A stretch of DNA of 64,000 nucleotides from Cyclobacterium sp. 1_MG-2023. GTDB taxonomy: Bacteria; Bacteroidota; Bacteroidia; Cytophagales; Cyclobacteriaceae. The translations under genes and the position numbers were made by a program. The DNA is taken from assembly GCF_030546805.1 (NCBI RefSeq), contig NZ_JAUOPC010000014.1:1-64000 (forward strand), in the 5' to 3' direction. Each line of letters opens with the position of its first letter. Positions within the stretch are counted from its first letter, which is position 1. This document shows, piece after piece, positions 17,428-25,410 of the stretch. Below the pieces are notes generated by a model. The model made no database searches. It was not told the origin of the DNA and worked only from the letters and a program-made list of their open reading frames with translations.

Positions 17428-18405
17428 TTATTCAATAATTATTGCACCTCCCTCATGAGAGATGGACACCCCCAGTGTTTGACGGATAATTTCAAGATTA
17501 TCTTCAAGGGGCCCAAAAGGCAGTGTAGTGGTAATAGACATGCTTCGGGCACGCTCCGAAACTAGTTCAATTTTACTGCCATAAGCTTCATTTAATCCCT
17601 CAACCAATTCTTCTAAAGCCATATCTTTTGCTACAAATTCTTTGCTAACGTAATATTTAAACAATTGATTTCTTGAAGGCTCTTTTCGAATGGATTCATC
17701 AATGGTAGATATGGTAGCCTTTTCATTTTTTGTAAGGAACAATTCATCCTTTCCGGTACTTACTTGCACCAAGCCTTCATCAACTATAACAATGGTCTTT
17801 CCTTCGGCTTTTTTAATATTAAATGAAGTCCCTAATACTCTCACCTCCACCTCATCCACTGCAATAATAAATGGCTTTTTGGGATTCTTTTGAACTTCAA
17901 AATAAGCTTCCCCTTCCATAAGCGTAACGAAACGGTCATCCCCTAAAAACTTCTGTCTGTAGGAAAGTCTGGTGTGCTTATTAAGGGTAAGCTGAGACCC
18001 ATCCAGTAAAACCTCTTCCTTGGACTCTTCTAAAGAGGCAAGATCCACGCTAGCATAATACGCTTTGCCGGAATGGGGTAGAAAAGAAAAAGCTATGGCA
18101 AACACCCCCAACAACAACACAACCGAAGCAGCTATCTTAATCCATGGCCACGATAAAAACCTTTGACCACCCCTTGGTCCTGATTTTAAAAGTTTTGAAT
18201 CTCTATTCTGTTTAAATTGCTCCCATGCTTCATCTACATCAAACTCGTCAGCATTGGCTATTTCTTTGGATTTTTTCCATACCCAGCAAAAGTCATTGAA
18301 ATATTTTTCATTTTCTTCACTTGCCCCTACCCAGCTTTTGACAGCAAGAGACTCTTCTTTACTGGTTTCCTTGAGCAGGTATTTTATAAGTAAGCTATCT
18401 TCCAT
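17428..18405 (-). CDS. FecR family anti-sigma factor
   Basis: A 325-residue single-pass inner-membrane protein. The N-terminal ~85 residues are cytoplasmic and would hold the sigma factor. A membrane segment sits near residues 88-110 (IKIAASVVLLLGVFAIAFSF). The periplasmic FecR domain follows (~115-215: LLDGSQLTLNKHTRLSY, VLGTSFNIKK), then a C-terminal STN-like DUF4974 domain (~250-325). The ATG at 18403-18405 is preferred over the GTG just before it; an AGGTG sits directly upstream. It starts 3 bases after the sigma stop codon, so the two are translationally coupled. Its periplasmic part would receive a signal from the STN domain of the next gene's product. Confidence 0.92.
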   Translation of the reverse strand: MEDSLLIKYLLKETSKEESLAVKSWVGASEENEKYFNDFCWVWKKSKEIANADEFDVDEAWEQFKQNRDSKLLKSGPRGGQRFLSWPWIKIAASVVLLLGVFAIAFSFLPHSGKAYYASVDLASLEESKEEVLLDGSQLTLNKHTRLSYRQKFLGDDRFVTLMEGEAYFEVQKNPKKPFIIAVDEVEVRVLGTSFNIKKAEGKTIVIVDEGLVQVSTGKDELFLTKNEKATISTIDESIRKEPSRNQLFKYYVSKEFVAKDMALEELVEGLNEAYGSKIELVSERARSMSITTTLPFGPLEDNLEIIRQTLGVSISHEGGAIIIE

Positions 18406-18408
18406 CAC

Positions 18409-18993
18409 CTAAAATTTATCTGCCAATAGTATCAAAAATAAGGGGAGAAATTCCGCCAATTCCAGTCTTAAAGTTTTTAGCGCCTTTCCCATATGACCTT
18501 CCACCGTTTTTATAGAAATACCCATTCTTTCAGCAATTTCCGCGTATTTAAGCTCCTCAAATCTGCTAAGTTGGAAAACTTCCCTGCACTTTTCAGGCAA
18601 AGCCATTAAGGCGAGGTTCAATCTATTTTGAATTTCTTTTTCTTCCACGGAATTGTCAACAACAGCCCCAATCGACCTGTCTCCTGCATATTCATGTTGC
18701 TTTCTCTCCCTGTGTTTCATTTTTACTTTTTCATGTTTAAGGTAATTCAAGGCATCATAATAAACCGCTTTATAGAGATAGGCTTTTAATGAAGTAGTGA
18801 TCTTTACAGTCCCTCTCTTTTCCCAAAGCTTTAAAAAAACAGTTTGCACAACTTCCTCCGCAAGCACTTCATCTTTTAACAGCACACGGGCATAGCCATA
18901 CAAGGCTTTAAAGTGATTTTTAAACACCTCTTCAAACAACTTGTCATCCACCTTCAATGGCGGTTCTTCCTTTACATTTGAACTTACCCTCAC
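18409..18993 (-). CDS. ECF RNA polymerase sigma factor (FecI-like, Bacteroidetes type)
   Basis: A 194-residue sigma-70 of the ECF class. Region 2 lies at ~20-90 (FKNHFKALYGYARVLL, AEEVVQTVFLKLWEKRG) and region 4 at ~125-180 (LPEKCREVFQLSRFEELKYAEIAERMGISIKTVEGHM). It starts at GTG 18991-18993; the codon before is a stop, so there is no upstream alternative. It is coupled to fecR. Its own upstream region carries a motif (19019-19055) shared with the second repeat gene, which suggests autoregulation. Confidence 0.93.
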   Translation of the reverse strand: MRVSSNVKEEPPLKVDDKLFEEVFKNHFKALYGYARVLLKDEVLAEEVVQTVFLKLWEKRGTVKITTSLKAYLYKAVYYDALNYLKHEKVKMKHRERKQHEYAGDRSIGAVVDNSVEEKEIQNRLNLALMALPEKCREVFQLSRFEELKYAEIAERMGISIKTVEGHMGKALKTLRLELAEFLPLFLILLADKF

Positions 18994-19018
18994 TTACGCC
19001 TGATATTAGTATAACTGC

Positions 19019-19055
19019 ATTCACTAAAAGGACAACCCAAAGTCGGTTTACCCTT
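19019..19055 (-). promoter_or_regulatory. Putative ECF-type promoter of the sigma-fecR operon
   Basis: On the plus strand the site reads ATTCA-N7-GACAACCCA-N9-TACCCTT. Read on the gene strand it gives AAGGGTA-N9-TGGGTTGTC-N7-TGAAT. The same 21 bases with the same spacings occur before the repeat-protein gene at 20405-20441. AAGGGTA and TTGTC are spaced like the -35 and -10 of many ECF promoters. The TTGTC end lies 37 bases before the GTG start. Confidence 0.65.
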
Positions 19056-19247
19056 GCTTCAATGTGAAAATTTCTCAAACAATTGGAAATCAACATCCAA
19101 TTACTTTATTTTTTTTTCTAAAAATGACTTTTCTAGAAACCAATCGAGCATATAAAAAGCATTCTTGTCCATCCTTTTATTGGGTTGCACGGGATTATCT
19201 TCATAGGTTTTTATCCCACAGCCTTTTTTATATGAATTCATGCTAAA

Positions 19248-20387
19248 TTAGTAGATTCTAAAGTTTATCCCAGCAGACAATCCCAAATGAATGGCCTTGT
19301 AAACACTTCTTCTCTCTCTGTTCCATAAACTCATCCCGGCCAATTCATCTCCTATGGCATATTTTGTATGCATATAATTGATGCTAGGCCCGGCAAAAAC
19401 CTCCACTTTATTTGACAAGACGATGGCAGGAAGAACTTTAAGTCCGGATCTGGAATACTCTCCTCTTCGTTTAAAATTAGTCATAAACAGGTTGGTTCCT
19501 TCTACATCTAAACGAAAATGGCCTCCATCCACAACTTTTAAACCAACCCCGGCCTCTACAGCATAAGGAAGCTCGTGGTATTGGAGATTTGAACCTAAAC
19601 CAACAATTCCGTACAATTTCTTCCCTCCGGATTTTAAAATAATCATGGAGGTGAGATTTTCATCAGCATAAAATCCAATCCTTATTTCCCCATCTTGGAT
19701 AAGGTTAATAATTCCAATGGGATAATCACTACTTTCGGCAATATTCACTATACCTGCTATCTGTACTCCATTTACATTTTTAGCCCGATTCACAATTCCT
19801 GCAATTTGCACACCCTTGACACTGTCCACCTCATTGACTATGCCTGCTATTTGAATACCTTCTACCATTTTCGTAAAGTTGGCTATTCCGGCCACCTGAG
19901 CACCTTTAGCAGATTGAGACAAGTTAAATATCCCCGCAGTTTGAAAACCCTGCACCTGTCTCGCCTTATTGAATATCCCTGCCACTTGTACGGGCGCATC
20001 CATTTCTAATAAGTTAACTATTCCAGCAACCTGAACAGCCTGATTCGCACTTCGAGCTTCATTCATAAGTCCGGCAACCTGAAGCCCTTCCACATCTCCT
20101 CTTACTTTCGACCACAATCCGGCCACTTGCAGACCATTTGCATCTCCTTGCACCATCCCTGCAAGGCCATAAATTGCCAAGCCCCTTTCCCCTGCGGAAA
20201 GCCCTCCCAAAGCATGAAGGCTAAAGTTGTTTGTAATATTTGGTGCACCTAGCCCATTGGTACTGATCGGGTAAATGAACCCTATATGTGCCGGCCGTGT
20301 TGTCTGCGCCAAGACTACCGTTAAAGAACTGCAAACCAGCAAAACCAATGCTGTACAAATTTTAAATTTATAGTAATGAATTTTCAT
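19248..20387 (-). CDS. Exported 'QxAGIxN' repeat protein, paralogue of the STN repeat protein
   Basis: A 379-residue exported protein. The ATG at 20385-20387 opens a signal peptide ending VVLAQ. A longer frame from 20426 would run through the shared promoter motif, so I rejected it. About eleven repeats follow (GLQVAGLWS, AVQVAGIVN, GVQIAGIVN and similar), each ~19-22 residues, then a block also found in the STN protein (DYPIGIINLI..., SGGKKLYGIVGLG). The end is beta-rich with a terminal aromatic residue (INFRIY), as in many outer-membrane barrels. The repeats resemble the surface-repeat pattern of the LA_2272-type proteins. It has no STN domain. Its promoter motif matches that of the sigma gene, so it is likely a regulon member. 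Function unknown. Confidence 0.7.
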   Translation of the reverse strand: MKIHYYKFKICTALVLLVCSSLTVVLAQTTRPAHIGFIYPISTNGLGAPNITNNFSLHALGGLSAGERGLAIYGLAGMVQGDANGLQVAGLWSKVRGDVEGLQVAGLMNEARSANQAVQVAGIVNLLEMDAPVQVAGIFNKARQVQGFQTAGIFNLSQSAKGAQVAGIANFTKMVEGIQIAGIVNEVDSVKGVQIAGIVNRAKNVNGVQIAGIVNIAESSDYPIGIINLIQDGEIRIGFYADENLTSMIILKSGGKKLYGIVGLGSNLQYHELPYAVEAGVGLKVVDGGHFRLDVEGTNLFMTNFKRRGEYSRSGLKVLPAIVLSNKVEVFAGPSINYMHTKYAIGDELAGMSLWNRERRSVYKAIHLGLSAGINFRIY

Positions 20388-20404
20388 GATTATTGTATAT
20401 ATCG

Positions 20405-20441
20405 ATTCATAGGTTTGACAACCCACTCGACATATACCCTT
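20405..20441 (-). promoter_or_regulatory. Putative ECF-type promoter of the repeat-protein gene
   Basis: ATTCA-N7-GACAACCCA-N9-TACCCTT on the plus strand, identical in bases and spacing to 19019-19055. Its downstream edge lies 18 bases before the chosen ATG. This favours the shorter start for the repeat protein. Confidence 0.65.
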
Positions 20442-20466
20442 ACTTTCAATTCAATTTTTTTTAACC

Positions 20467-20491
20467 AAGGGTAAATCATGGTCTTCTTGTC
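20467..20491 (+). promoter_or_regulatory. Putative third ECF-type promoter, before the START-domain gene
   Basis: AAGGGTA at 20467-20473, 13 bases, then TTGTC at 20487-20491. This is the same core and spacing as the two sites on the other strand, but without the GGG before TTGTC. It faces the plus-strand gene at 20537, 45 bases away. It lies back to back with the site at 20405-20441. Confidence 0.5.
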
Positions 20492-20536
20492 TATATTATT
20501 AGAGGCAATAAATACCTCCTAAAAAAATCAGCAATT

Positions 20537-21157
20537 ATGAGATCAATATTATTTAGCGTCCCAATTTATATTTTCACCATAGTCTCCACTTTCGCTAGTG
20601 CCAATATGCCACCGGAATTTGAATTGATAAAAGAAGGAAATGGGCTATCCTTTTATGAACGTTGGATCAATATGGAGGATGGGACCAAAAGTCGAGAAGT
20701 AAAGTTTACCATTATGATCCAAGCCCCTTATGAAAATGTTATGGAAGTATTGACAAAGGAGGATTATGGAATGCGCTGGAATGACAATACGCTGGCCTAT
20801 AAAATTAAAAGGACCGGGCCTAAGTCATGGATCAGTTATATGCGGTACAGTTTCCCTTTCCCATTATCAGACAGAGAGTGTTATTTAAACAACCGATTAG
20901 AAGAGGGAAAGGAGAGCACGAGAATTTATTTCAATTCTTCGAATAGCAGGGTTTTTTCTAATGGAGAAGAAATGGAACAGATGACGGGTTTAGAAGGTAG
21001 ATGGATTGTTACAAAAAAAGAGGGTTATACCCTATTAAGGTACCACATCATTTCGGTGCCTGAAAAAGGATTACCAAGATGGATAGTTGATCCAATCATT
21101 AGAAGAAACTTATGGAATACCATGCGAAACCTAAAAAAGACCATTGAAGAAATCTAA
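20537..21157 (+). CDS. Exported START/SRPBCC-domain protein
   Basis: A 206-residue protein with a signal peptide (about residues 1-22, ending FASA). The remainder is a START-like helix-grip domain: VKFTIMIQAPYENVMEVLTKEDYGMRWND near the N-terminus, ISYMRYSFPFPLSDREC in the middle, and a C-terminal helix (PIIRRNLWNTMRNLKKTI). START domains bind lipids or other hydrophobic molecules, and this one would act in the periplasm. It is transcribed away from the repeat-protein gene, and the two face each other's promoters in a 149-base gap. A possible ECF promoter upstream suggests co-regulation with the sigma-fecR locus. The ligand is unknown. Confidence 0.78.
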   Translation: MRSILFSVPIYIFTIVSTFASANMPPEFELIKEGNGLSFYERWINMEDGTKSREVKFTIMIQAPYENVMEVLTKEDYGMRWNDNTLAYKIKRTGPKSWISYMRYSFPFPLSDRECYLNNRLEEGKESTRIYFNSSNSRVFSNGEEMEQMTGLEGRWIVTKKEGYTLLRYHIISVPEKGLPRWIVDPIIRRNLWNTMRNLKKTIEEI

Positions 21158-21255
21158 GCATGCCAAGCTCTTTAAAGGCGATAAGAGCAACCCTATAGTA
21201 AAAGGTATTCAACCACAGTGGCTAAACAACTATCTTATGCCAAAAGTACTGAGAC

Positions 21256-21293
21256 AAAAAAAGCCATTCAAGAGGTTCCTTGAATGGCTTTTA
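21256..21293. terminator. Bidirectional rho-independent terminator
   Basis: A 14-base perfect stem (AAAAGCCATTCAAG, 21259-21272, with 21279-21292) and a 6-base loop, flanked by A and T runs. It sits between the convergent START-domain and pdhA genes and can serve both. Confidence 0.88.
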
Positions 21294-21310
21294 TCTTCAA
21301 TCGATATTGT

Positions 21311-22333
21311 TTATTCTCTTACAAATGGATAATCATCCTCTACATATACATCCTTAAAGGCATCTTCACCCTCAGGCCAAGGAGATTCCTCCGCAAATTT
21401 AACAGCATCAGCAACTTTTTGCTTCACTTCTGCCTCAATTCCCTTGATATCATCTTCGGAAAGAATACTATTTTCTAAAATTGTAGCTCGAACTTGCTCG
21501 ATGGGGTCTCTTTGTTTGTACTCTTCTACCTCCTCTTTGGTTCTGTACTTCTGAGGATCAGACATAGAGTGACCTTTGTACCTGTAAGTCCTGAACTCAA
21601 GCAAGGTTGGTCCATCACCTTTTCTAGCCCTTTCGGCTGCTTCTTTCACTGCTTCATGAACTTCTTCCACATTCATGGCATCCACAGGAAAGGAAGGGAT
21701 ATCATAAGATTCACCCAATTTATAAAGCTCGTCTACATTTGAAGAACGCTTTACAGAGGTTCCCATGGCATAACCATTATTCTCTATCACAAAAATAACC
21801 GGGGTTTTATAAAGCATGGCCAGATTAAGGGATTCATGGAATGCACCTTGTCTTACCGCACCGTCACCCATAAAGCAGATCGATAAATTTTTGGTCCCTA
21901 GGTATTTTTCTGCAAAACCAAGTCCTAAGCCCATAGGGATCTGAGCGCCTACAATGGCGTGTCCTCCGGCAAAGTTTTTAGATTTATCAAAAATATGCAT
22001 GGACCCACCTTTACCTTTGGTAGTACCAGTGGCTTTACCAAAAAGTTCAGCCATGATGGCTCCGGGATCGGTACCTAAGCCCAAAGGCTGTGCGTGACAC
22101 CTATAGGCTGTTATCCATTTATCCTCTTTTTCGAGGGCAGTGATTGCTCCTGCAGCACAGGCCTCTTGACCTATATATAAGTGGCAAAAGCCCCTTATTT
22201 TCTGTTGCCCATAAAGCTGTCCTGCTTTTTCTTCAAAACGCCTCATAAGCAACATGCTTTCAAACCAATACTTATAGGTTTCTTTGGAATATTTTACTTT
22301 AGATTTACTTGTACTAGAACTCTTCTTTGCCAT
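21311..22333 (-). CDS. pdhA: Pyruvate dehydrogenase E1 component, alpha subunit
   Basis: A 340-residue thiamine-diphosphate enzyme subunit. The ATG at 22331-22333 (MAKKSS) is preferred; a longer frame would add 30 residues unlike the family. Motifs include RRFEEKAGQLYGQQKIRGFCHLYIGQEA near the N-terminus, the TPP/Mg motif GDGAVRQGAFHESLNLA with the later ENNGYAMGT, and the phospho-loop-like YRYKGHSMSDP. It decarboxylates pyruvate as part of the PDH complex. The beta subunit and E2 are not adjacent here. It is divergent from recF across about 100 bases. Confidence 0.95.
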   Translation of the reverse strand: MAKKSSSTSKSKVKYSKETYKYWFESMLLMRRFEEKAGQLYGQQKIRGFCHLYIGQEACAAGAITALEKEDKWITAYRCHAQPLGLGTDPGAIMAELFGKATGTTKGKGGSMHIFDKSKNFAGGHAIVGAQIPMGLGLGFAEKYLGTKNLSICFMGDGAVRQGAFHESLNLAMLYKTPVIFVIENNGYAMGTSVKRSSNVDELYKLGESYDIPSFPVDAMNVEEVHEAVKEAAERARKGDGPTLLEFRTYRYKGHSMSDPQKYRTKEEVEEYKQRDPIEQVRATILENSILSEDDIKGIEAEVKQKVADAVKFAEESPWPEGEDAFKDVYVEDDYPFVRE

Positions 22334-22437
22334 ACCGTATTCTATAAAATATGCTAACTTTGGCCTCAAATATAGTGAAATCAAAGCAATATTGAGGCCT
22401 TTTGCGAAAATAGTAAAAAACATCCTGTGTATAAGCC

Positions 22438-23544
22438 ATGTATTTAAAAAACTTAAAATTAATTCAATTTAAAAACTTCCAAGATTTGGATTTGGTTTTT
22501 AATCAAGGAGTTAATTGTTTTTTTGGCACAAACGGGGCAGGAAAGACAAATCTTCTGGATGCCATTCATTATTTATGCTTGACAAAAAGTGCATTTATAC
22601 CTACAGACAGCCATCACATAAAGCATGGTGAAGCATTTTTTACAATAAAAGGTGAGTTTGAACTTAAAGAAAAAGAGCTGGGAATCAATTGCTTTTTTGA
22701 GGGTGGTAGAAAAAAACGCATTGAAGTAAATGGTAAACCCTATACCAAACTAAGCGATCATATTGGACTTCTCCCCTTGGTGATAATTGCTCCGGACGAC
22801 ACTGAAATCATCAATGGAGGCAGTGAAGAAAGGAGAAAATTTTTCGACAGCATGATCTGCCAAGCAGATCAAAATTATCTACACATACTGATACGCTACC
22901 AGCAATATTTAAAGCAAAGAAATGCGCTATTAAAAAGGTTTGCTGAAGAAAAACGTCTGGACAAACTTCAGTTGGCACCTTATGATGAACAACTCTTAAA
23001 ACTTTCTAAGGAAATTAACCGAACCAGACATGCTTTTTTGAGCAAATTCATAATTCATTTTCAAACTCATTATGCCTCCATTTCCGGGTCAAAGGAAATG
23101 GTAAATATTGAATACCAAAGCCAGGTTGATAAAGAAAGTTTCGATATGGACTTTATTAACAACCTCAATAAAGACCTGTTACTTAAAAGAACAGGTTTTG
23201 GTACGCATAAAGACGACTTCAATTTCACTTTCGATGAGCAGCAAATTAAAAAGTTTGGCTCGCAAGGTCAAAAAAAATCATTTTTAATCAGCTTAAAACT
23301 AGCTCAGTTTTATATTTTCAAGGAAATAAAAGGCACCAAGCCAATTTTATTATTGGATGACATATTCGATAAATTGGATGACTTCCGTATTCATCACTTA
23401 ATGACGGCCGTAGCCAATAAAGAGTTTGGCCAATTATTTATTTCTGACGCAAGACCCGAAAGATCCAAAGAGATACTTACCAGGATCACTTCTGACTATA
23501 AATCTTTCACAATTGCCAATAATACCATTGTAGAAAAAGGATAA
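22438..23544 (+). CDS. recF: DNA replication and repair protein RecF
   Basis: A 368-residue SMC-like ATPase. Walker A is G30-T-N-G-A-G-K-T37, the signature region is FGSQGQKKSFLISLKLAQ at about residue 275, and Walker B is ILLLDDIFDKLDD at about 302. RecF loads RecA at gapped DNA together with RecO and RecR. Length is usual for the family. The stop codon abuts the stop of the convergent DoxX gene with no gap. No dnaA, dnaN or gyrB lies next to it, so it is not in the classical origin cluster. Confidence 0.96.
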   Translation: MYLKNLKLIQFKNFQDLDLVFNQGVNCFFGTNGAGKTNLLDAIHYLCLTKSAFIPTDSHHIKHGEAFFTIKGEFELKEKELGINCFFEGGRKKRIEVNGKPYTKLSDHIGLLPLVIIAPDDTEIINGGSEERRKFFDSMICQADQNYLHILIRYQQYLKQRNALLKRFAEEKRLDKLQLAPYDEQLLKLSKEINRTRHAFLSKFIIHFQTHYASISGSKEMVNIEYQSQVDKESFDMDFINNLNKDLLLKRTGFGTHKDDFNFTFDEQQIKKFGSQGQKKSFLISLKLAQFYIFKEIKGTKPILLLDDIFDKLDDFRIHHLMTAVANKEFGQLFISDARPERSKEILTRITSDYKSFTIANNTIVEKG

Positions 23545-23964
23545 TCAATACCGGCTTCTTCTTTTTAATATTGTCCCATCTAAAGAAATCTTCCCGGGAC
23601 CTAGCAGCAACAATACACTGAAGACAAGTAGGTAAATCAAGGAAAGCTCTTGTTTGCCAAATTCACTTCCACCATGAACAATAAAGGCAATAACAGCCAT
23701 ATTTATTATCATAGGGATAAGTATGATCCTGCTCATAAAGCCAAAAATCAAAAATATTGCACAGAAAAATTCGGCGAAAATAGCCAATTGTAAAGAGACT
23801 GCAGGCCCTAAACCAATAGGGTCAGCAAAACTATTGAGTCTTTCACTGAAATGGATTACCTTGGACCATCCATGAGAGACCAACATCAGGGAGGCACCCA
23901 CCCTTAATAAAAGCAAACCAAAATCTAAAACAAAAGGCTTGTTTGAAAAGACAATCTTTTTCAT
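23545..23964 (-). CDS. DoxX family membrane protein
   Basis: A 139-residue four-helix membrane protein of the DoxX/DoxD family (LLLLRVGASLMLVSHGWSKV near the start, LAIFAEFFCAIFLIFGF in the middle). DoxX proteins are linked to redox or thiosulfate metabolism in some species, but most members are uncharacterised. It stands alone on the minus strand, convergent with recF, and is followed upstream by a terminator for the next gene. A specific function cannot be assigned. Confidence 0.88.
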   Translation of the reverse strand: MKKIVFSNKPFVLDFGLLLLRVGASLMLVSHGWSKVIHFSERLNSFADPIGLGPAVSLQLAIFAEFFCAIFLIFGFMSRIILIPMIINMAVIAFIVHGGSEFGKQELSLIYLLVFSVLLLLGPGKISLDGTILKRRSRY

Positions 23965-24027
23965 GGATAGCTATTCAACTATAAATTTCAAACTAATAAG
24001 TGGTTAAAGTTAATAAAAAATAAAAGC

Positions 24028-24073
24028 AAAAGTAGCTGAAAGCGACATAAGACGCCCCACAGCTACTTTTTTT
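24028..24073. terminator. Rho-independent terminator, both strands
   Basis: An 11-base stem (AAAAGTAGCTG, 24028-24038, with 24060-24070) and a T run. It lies just after the nucleotidyltransferase stop when read on the minus strand. Confidence 0.8.
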
Positions 24074-24131
24074 AGACTTTTCACTCTATTTCGCTTAAAA
24101 AATCATTATTATACTAATTGTATCCGCTTTC

Positions 24132-25031
24132 TCACCAGAGTTTTGCCGGATATTCACCTTCTGCGTGAAGTTTTTTCAATTCCTTCATTACATGTTCCTT
24201 ATCTTGAGCATAAGTAACACCAAACCAAACTTTACCTCCCTCTAAAATTTTAACTTTACCTATACCTTCTGTGATAATAGAGTTGGCTACTTTAGGAATG
24301 TAAAATTCAGATTTTAAATTTTCTTTATTCTCTTCTAAAAAACTAAGCCAAAGCTTCTCCGTTTGTTCAAAGATGGATTGATGAAAACCCCAGCAATTCA
24401 TAGATACGGGATTTTCGGCATCAATTTTTAATTTTTCTCCATCAGCCTCGTGGTAAATTCCTTCTTCCTTTTTAGATATGGCTGTTCGCTCAATCATTCC
24501 CGTAAGAAAACCTTCCGGGGAAACATCACAAACCCCTCTACTAACGGTTCCATAGTCGGACAAAACATTTTTAATCGCATAACCTACCATACAATGTAAA
24601 TCCGGCTTCACTTCATGGGTTAAAAATTCCCCTAAGGCTTGAAAAGCTTCCTGACCATAAAAATCATCTGCATTAATGACCGCAAAGGGCTCATTGATCA
24701 CATCTTTGGCACAAAGCAAAGCATGCGCTGTACCATAAGGTTTTTTCCTTTCAGGGTGCTGATATTTTTCCGGCACTCCATTTTTTAAAGATTGAACAAC
24801 AAATTCGATTTGAATCAATTCTCCAAACCTAGGAATAAAAATCTCTTTACTTTCTTCTAGAATTTCTTGCCTAACAACAAATACCACCTTAGCAAATCCA
24901 GATCGTATGGCGTCATATATCGAATATTCTATAATTGTTTCGGCATTAGGTCCAAAGGCATCAATTTGCTTGTCTCCACCATACCTGCTGCCCATTCCTG
25001 CAGCCAAAATTAAAAGTGTCGGTTTATTCAT
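24132..25031 (-). CDS. Nucleotidyltransferase, NDP-sugar pyrophosphorylase-like
   Basis: A 299-residue protein with the sugar-phosphate nucleotidyltransferase signature at the N-terminus (LLILAAGMGSRYGGDKQIDAFG, residues ~4-25). Further motifs are KPYGTAHALLCA near 105 and AVINADDFYG near 120, the latter with the metal-binding Asp. The ATG at 25029-25031 is chosen because the family begins right at this sequence. It would activate a hexose 1-phosphate to an NDP-sugar in the cytoplasm, perhaps for cell-wall or exopolysaccharide glycans. It has no operon partner, and the sugar is unknown. Confidence 0.88.
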   Translation of the reverse strand: MNKPTLLILAAGMGSRYGGDKQIDAFGPNAETIIEYSIYDAIRSGFAKVVFVVRQEILEESKEIFIPRFGELIQIEFVVQSLKNGVPEKYQHPERKKPYGTAHALLCAKDVINEPFAVINADDFYGQEAFQALGEFLTHEVKPDLHCMVGYAIKNVLSDYGTVSRGVCDVSPEGFLTGMIERTAISKKEEGIYHEADGEKLKIDAENPVSMNCWGFHQSIFEQTEKLWLSFLEENKENLKSEFYIPKVANSIITEGIGKVKILEGGKVWFGVTYAQDKEHVMKELKKLHAEGEYPAKLW

Positions 25032-25055
25032 TGTCTTTAAAATAGTTAATGGCAA

Positions 25056-25410
25056 TACTTTACAAAAGGTAAAATTCCTTGCAAAGTTAATTTTTTAAAA
25101 AATATCATCAGAGAAATTCCACCATTAATTTGTCAAAAGACTTCTGATCTTCTTATAATATTTAGGTTAACTGATAACCTTATGGAAATATTATTTCTGC
25201 GAAAAAAACGTATTATCGATCCTTTTTTATCCATTATGATTAATTTTTTTACATTTTATACACTTTTTAGCTTCATTTTTACCCATTTTTACCATTTTCA
25301 CCATCTTTTTACATTTTTTAGTTGTTAAATAAGTTCTTGATTATTATTTTTGCAACAGATAAATTTTTTAATTCTATAATTATTAATGGAATATTAATCC
25401 TGTTAAAAAA
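25056..25410. other. Divergent intergenic region upstream of glnK
   Basis: Between the nucleotidyltransferase start and glnK. Strongly AT-rich. It contains repeated TTTTTACC/ACCATTTT-like stretches at about 25255-25310 and a good Bacteroidetes promoter at 25322-25353. No gene seen. Confidence 0.5.
25322..25353 (+). promoter_or_regulatory. Bacteroidetes -33/-7 promoter of glnK-amt
   Basis: TTG at 25322-25324, a 20-base spacer, then TATTTTTGC at 25345-25353, matching the known TTTG/TAnnTTTG consensus for the housekeeping sigma of Bacteroidetes. Transcription would start near 25360, about 50 bases before the glnK ATG. Confidence 0.6.

Noticed and set aside
17394-17435. Longer N-terminus for the STN repeat protein
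   Set aside because: It begins at TTG and reads into the fecR stop region. The internal ATG opens a clean signal peptide.
20388-20426. Longer N-terminus for the second repeat protein
   Set aside because: It would place the shared promoter motif inside the coding region, and no signal peptide would be formed at its start.
21144-21332. 62-codon plus-strand frame
   Set aside because: It spans the bidirectional terminator and overlaps the ends of two real genes.
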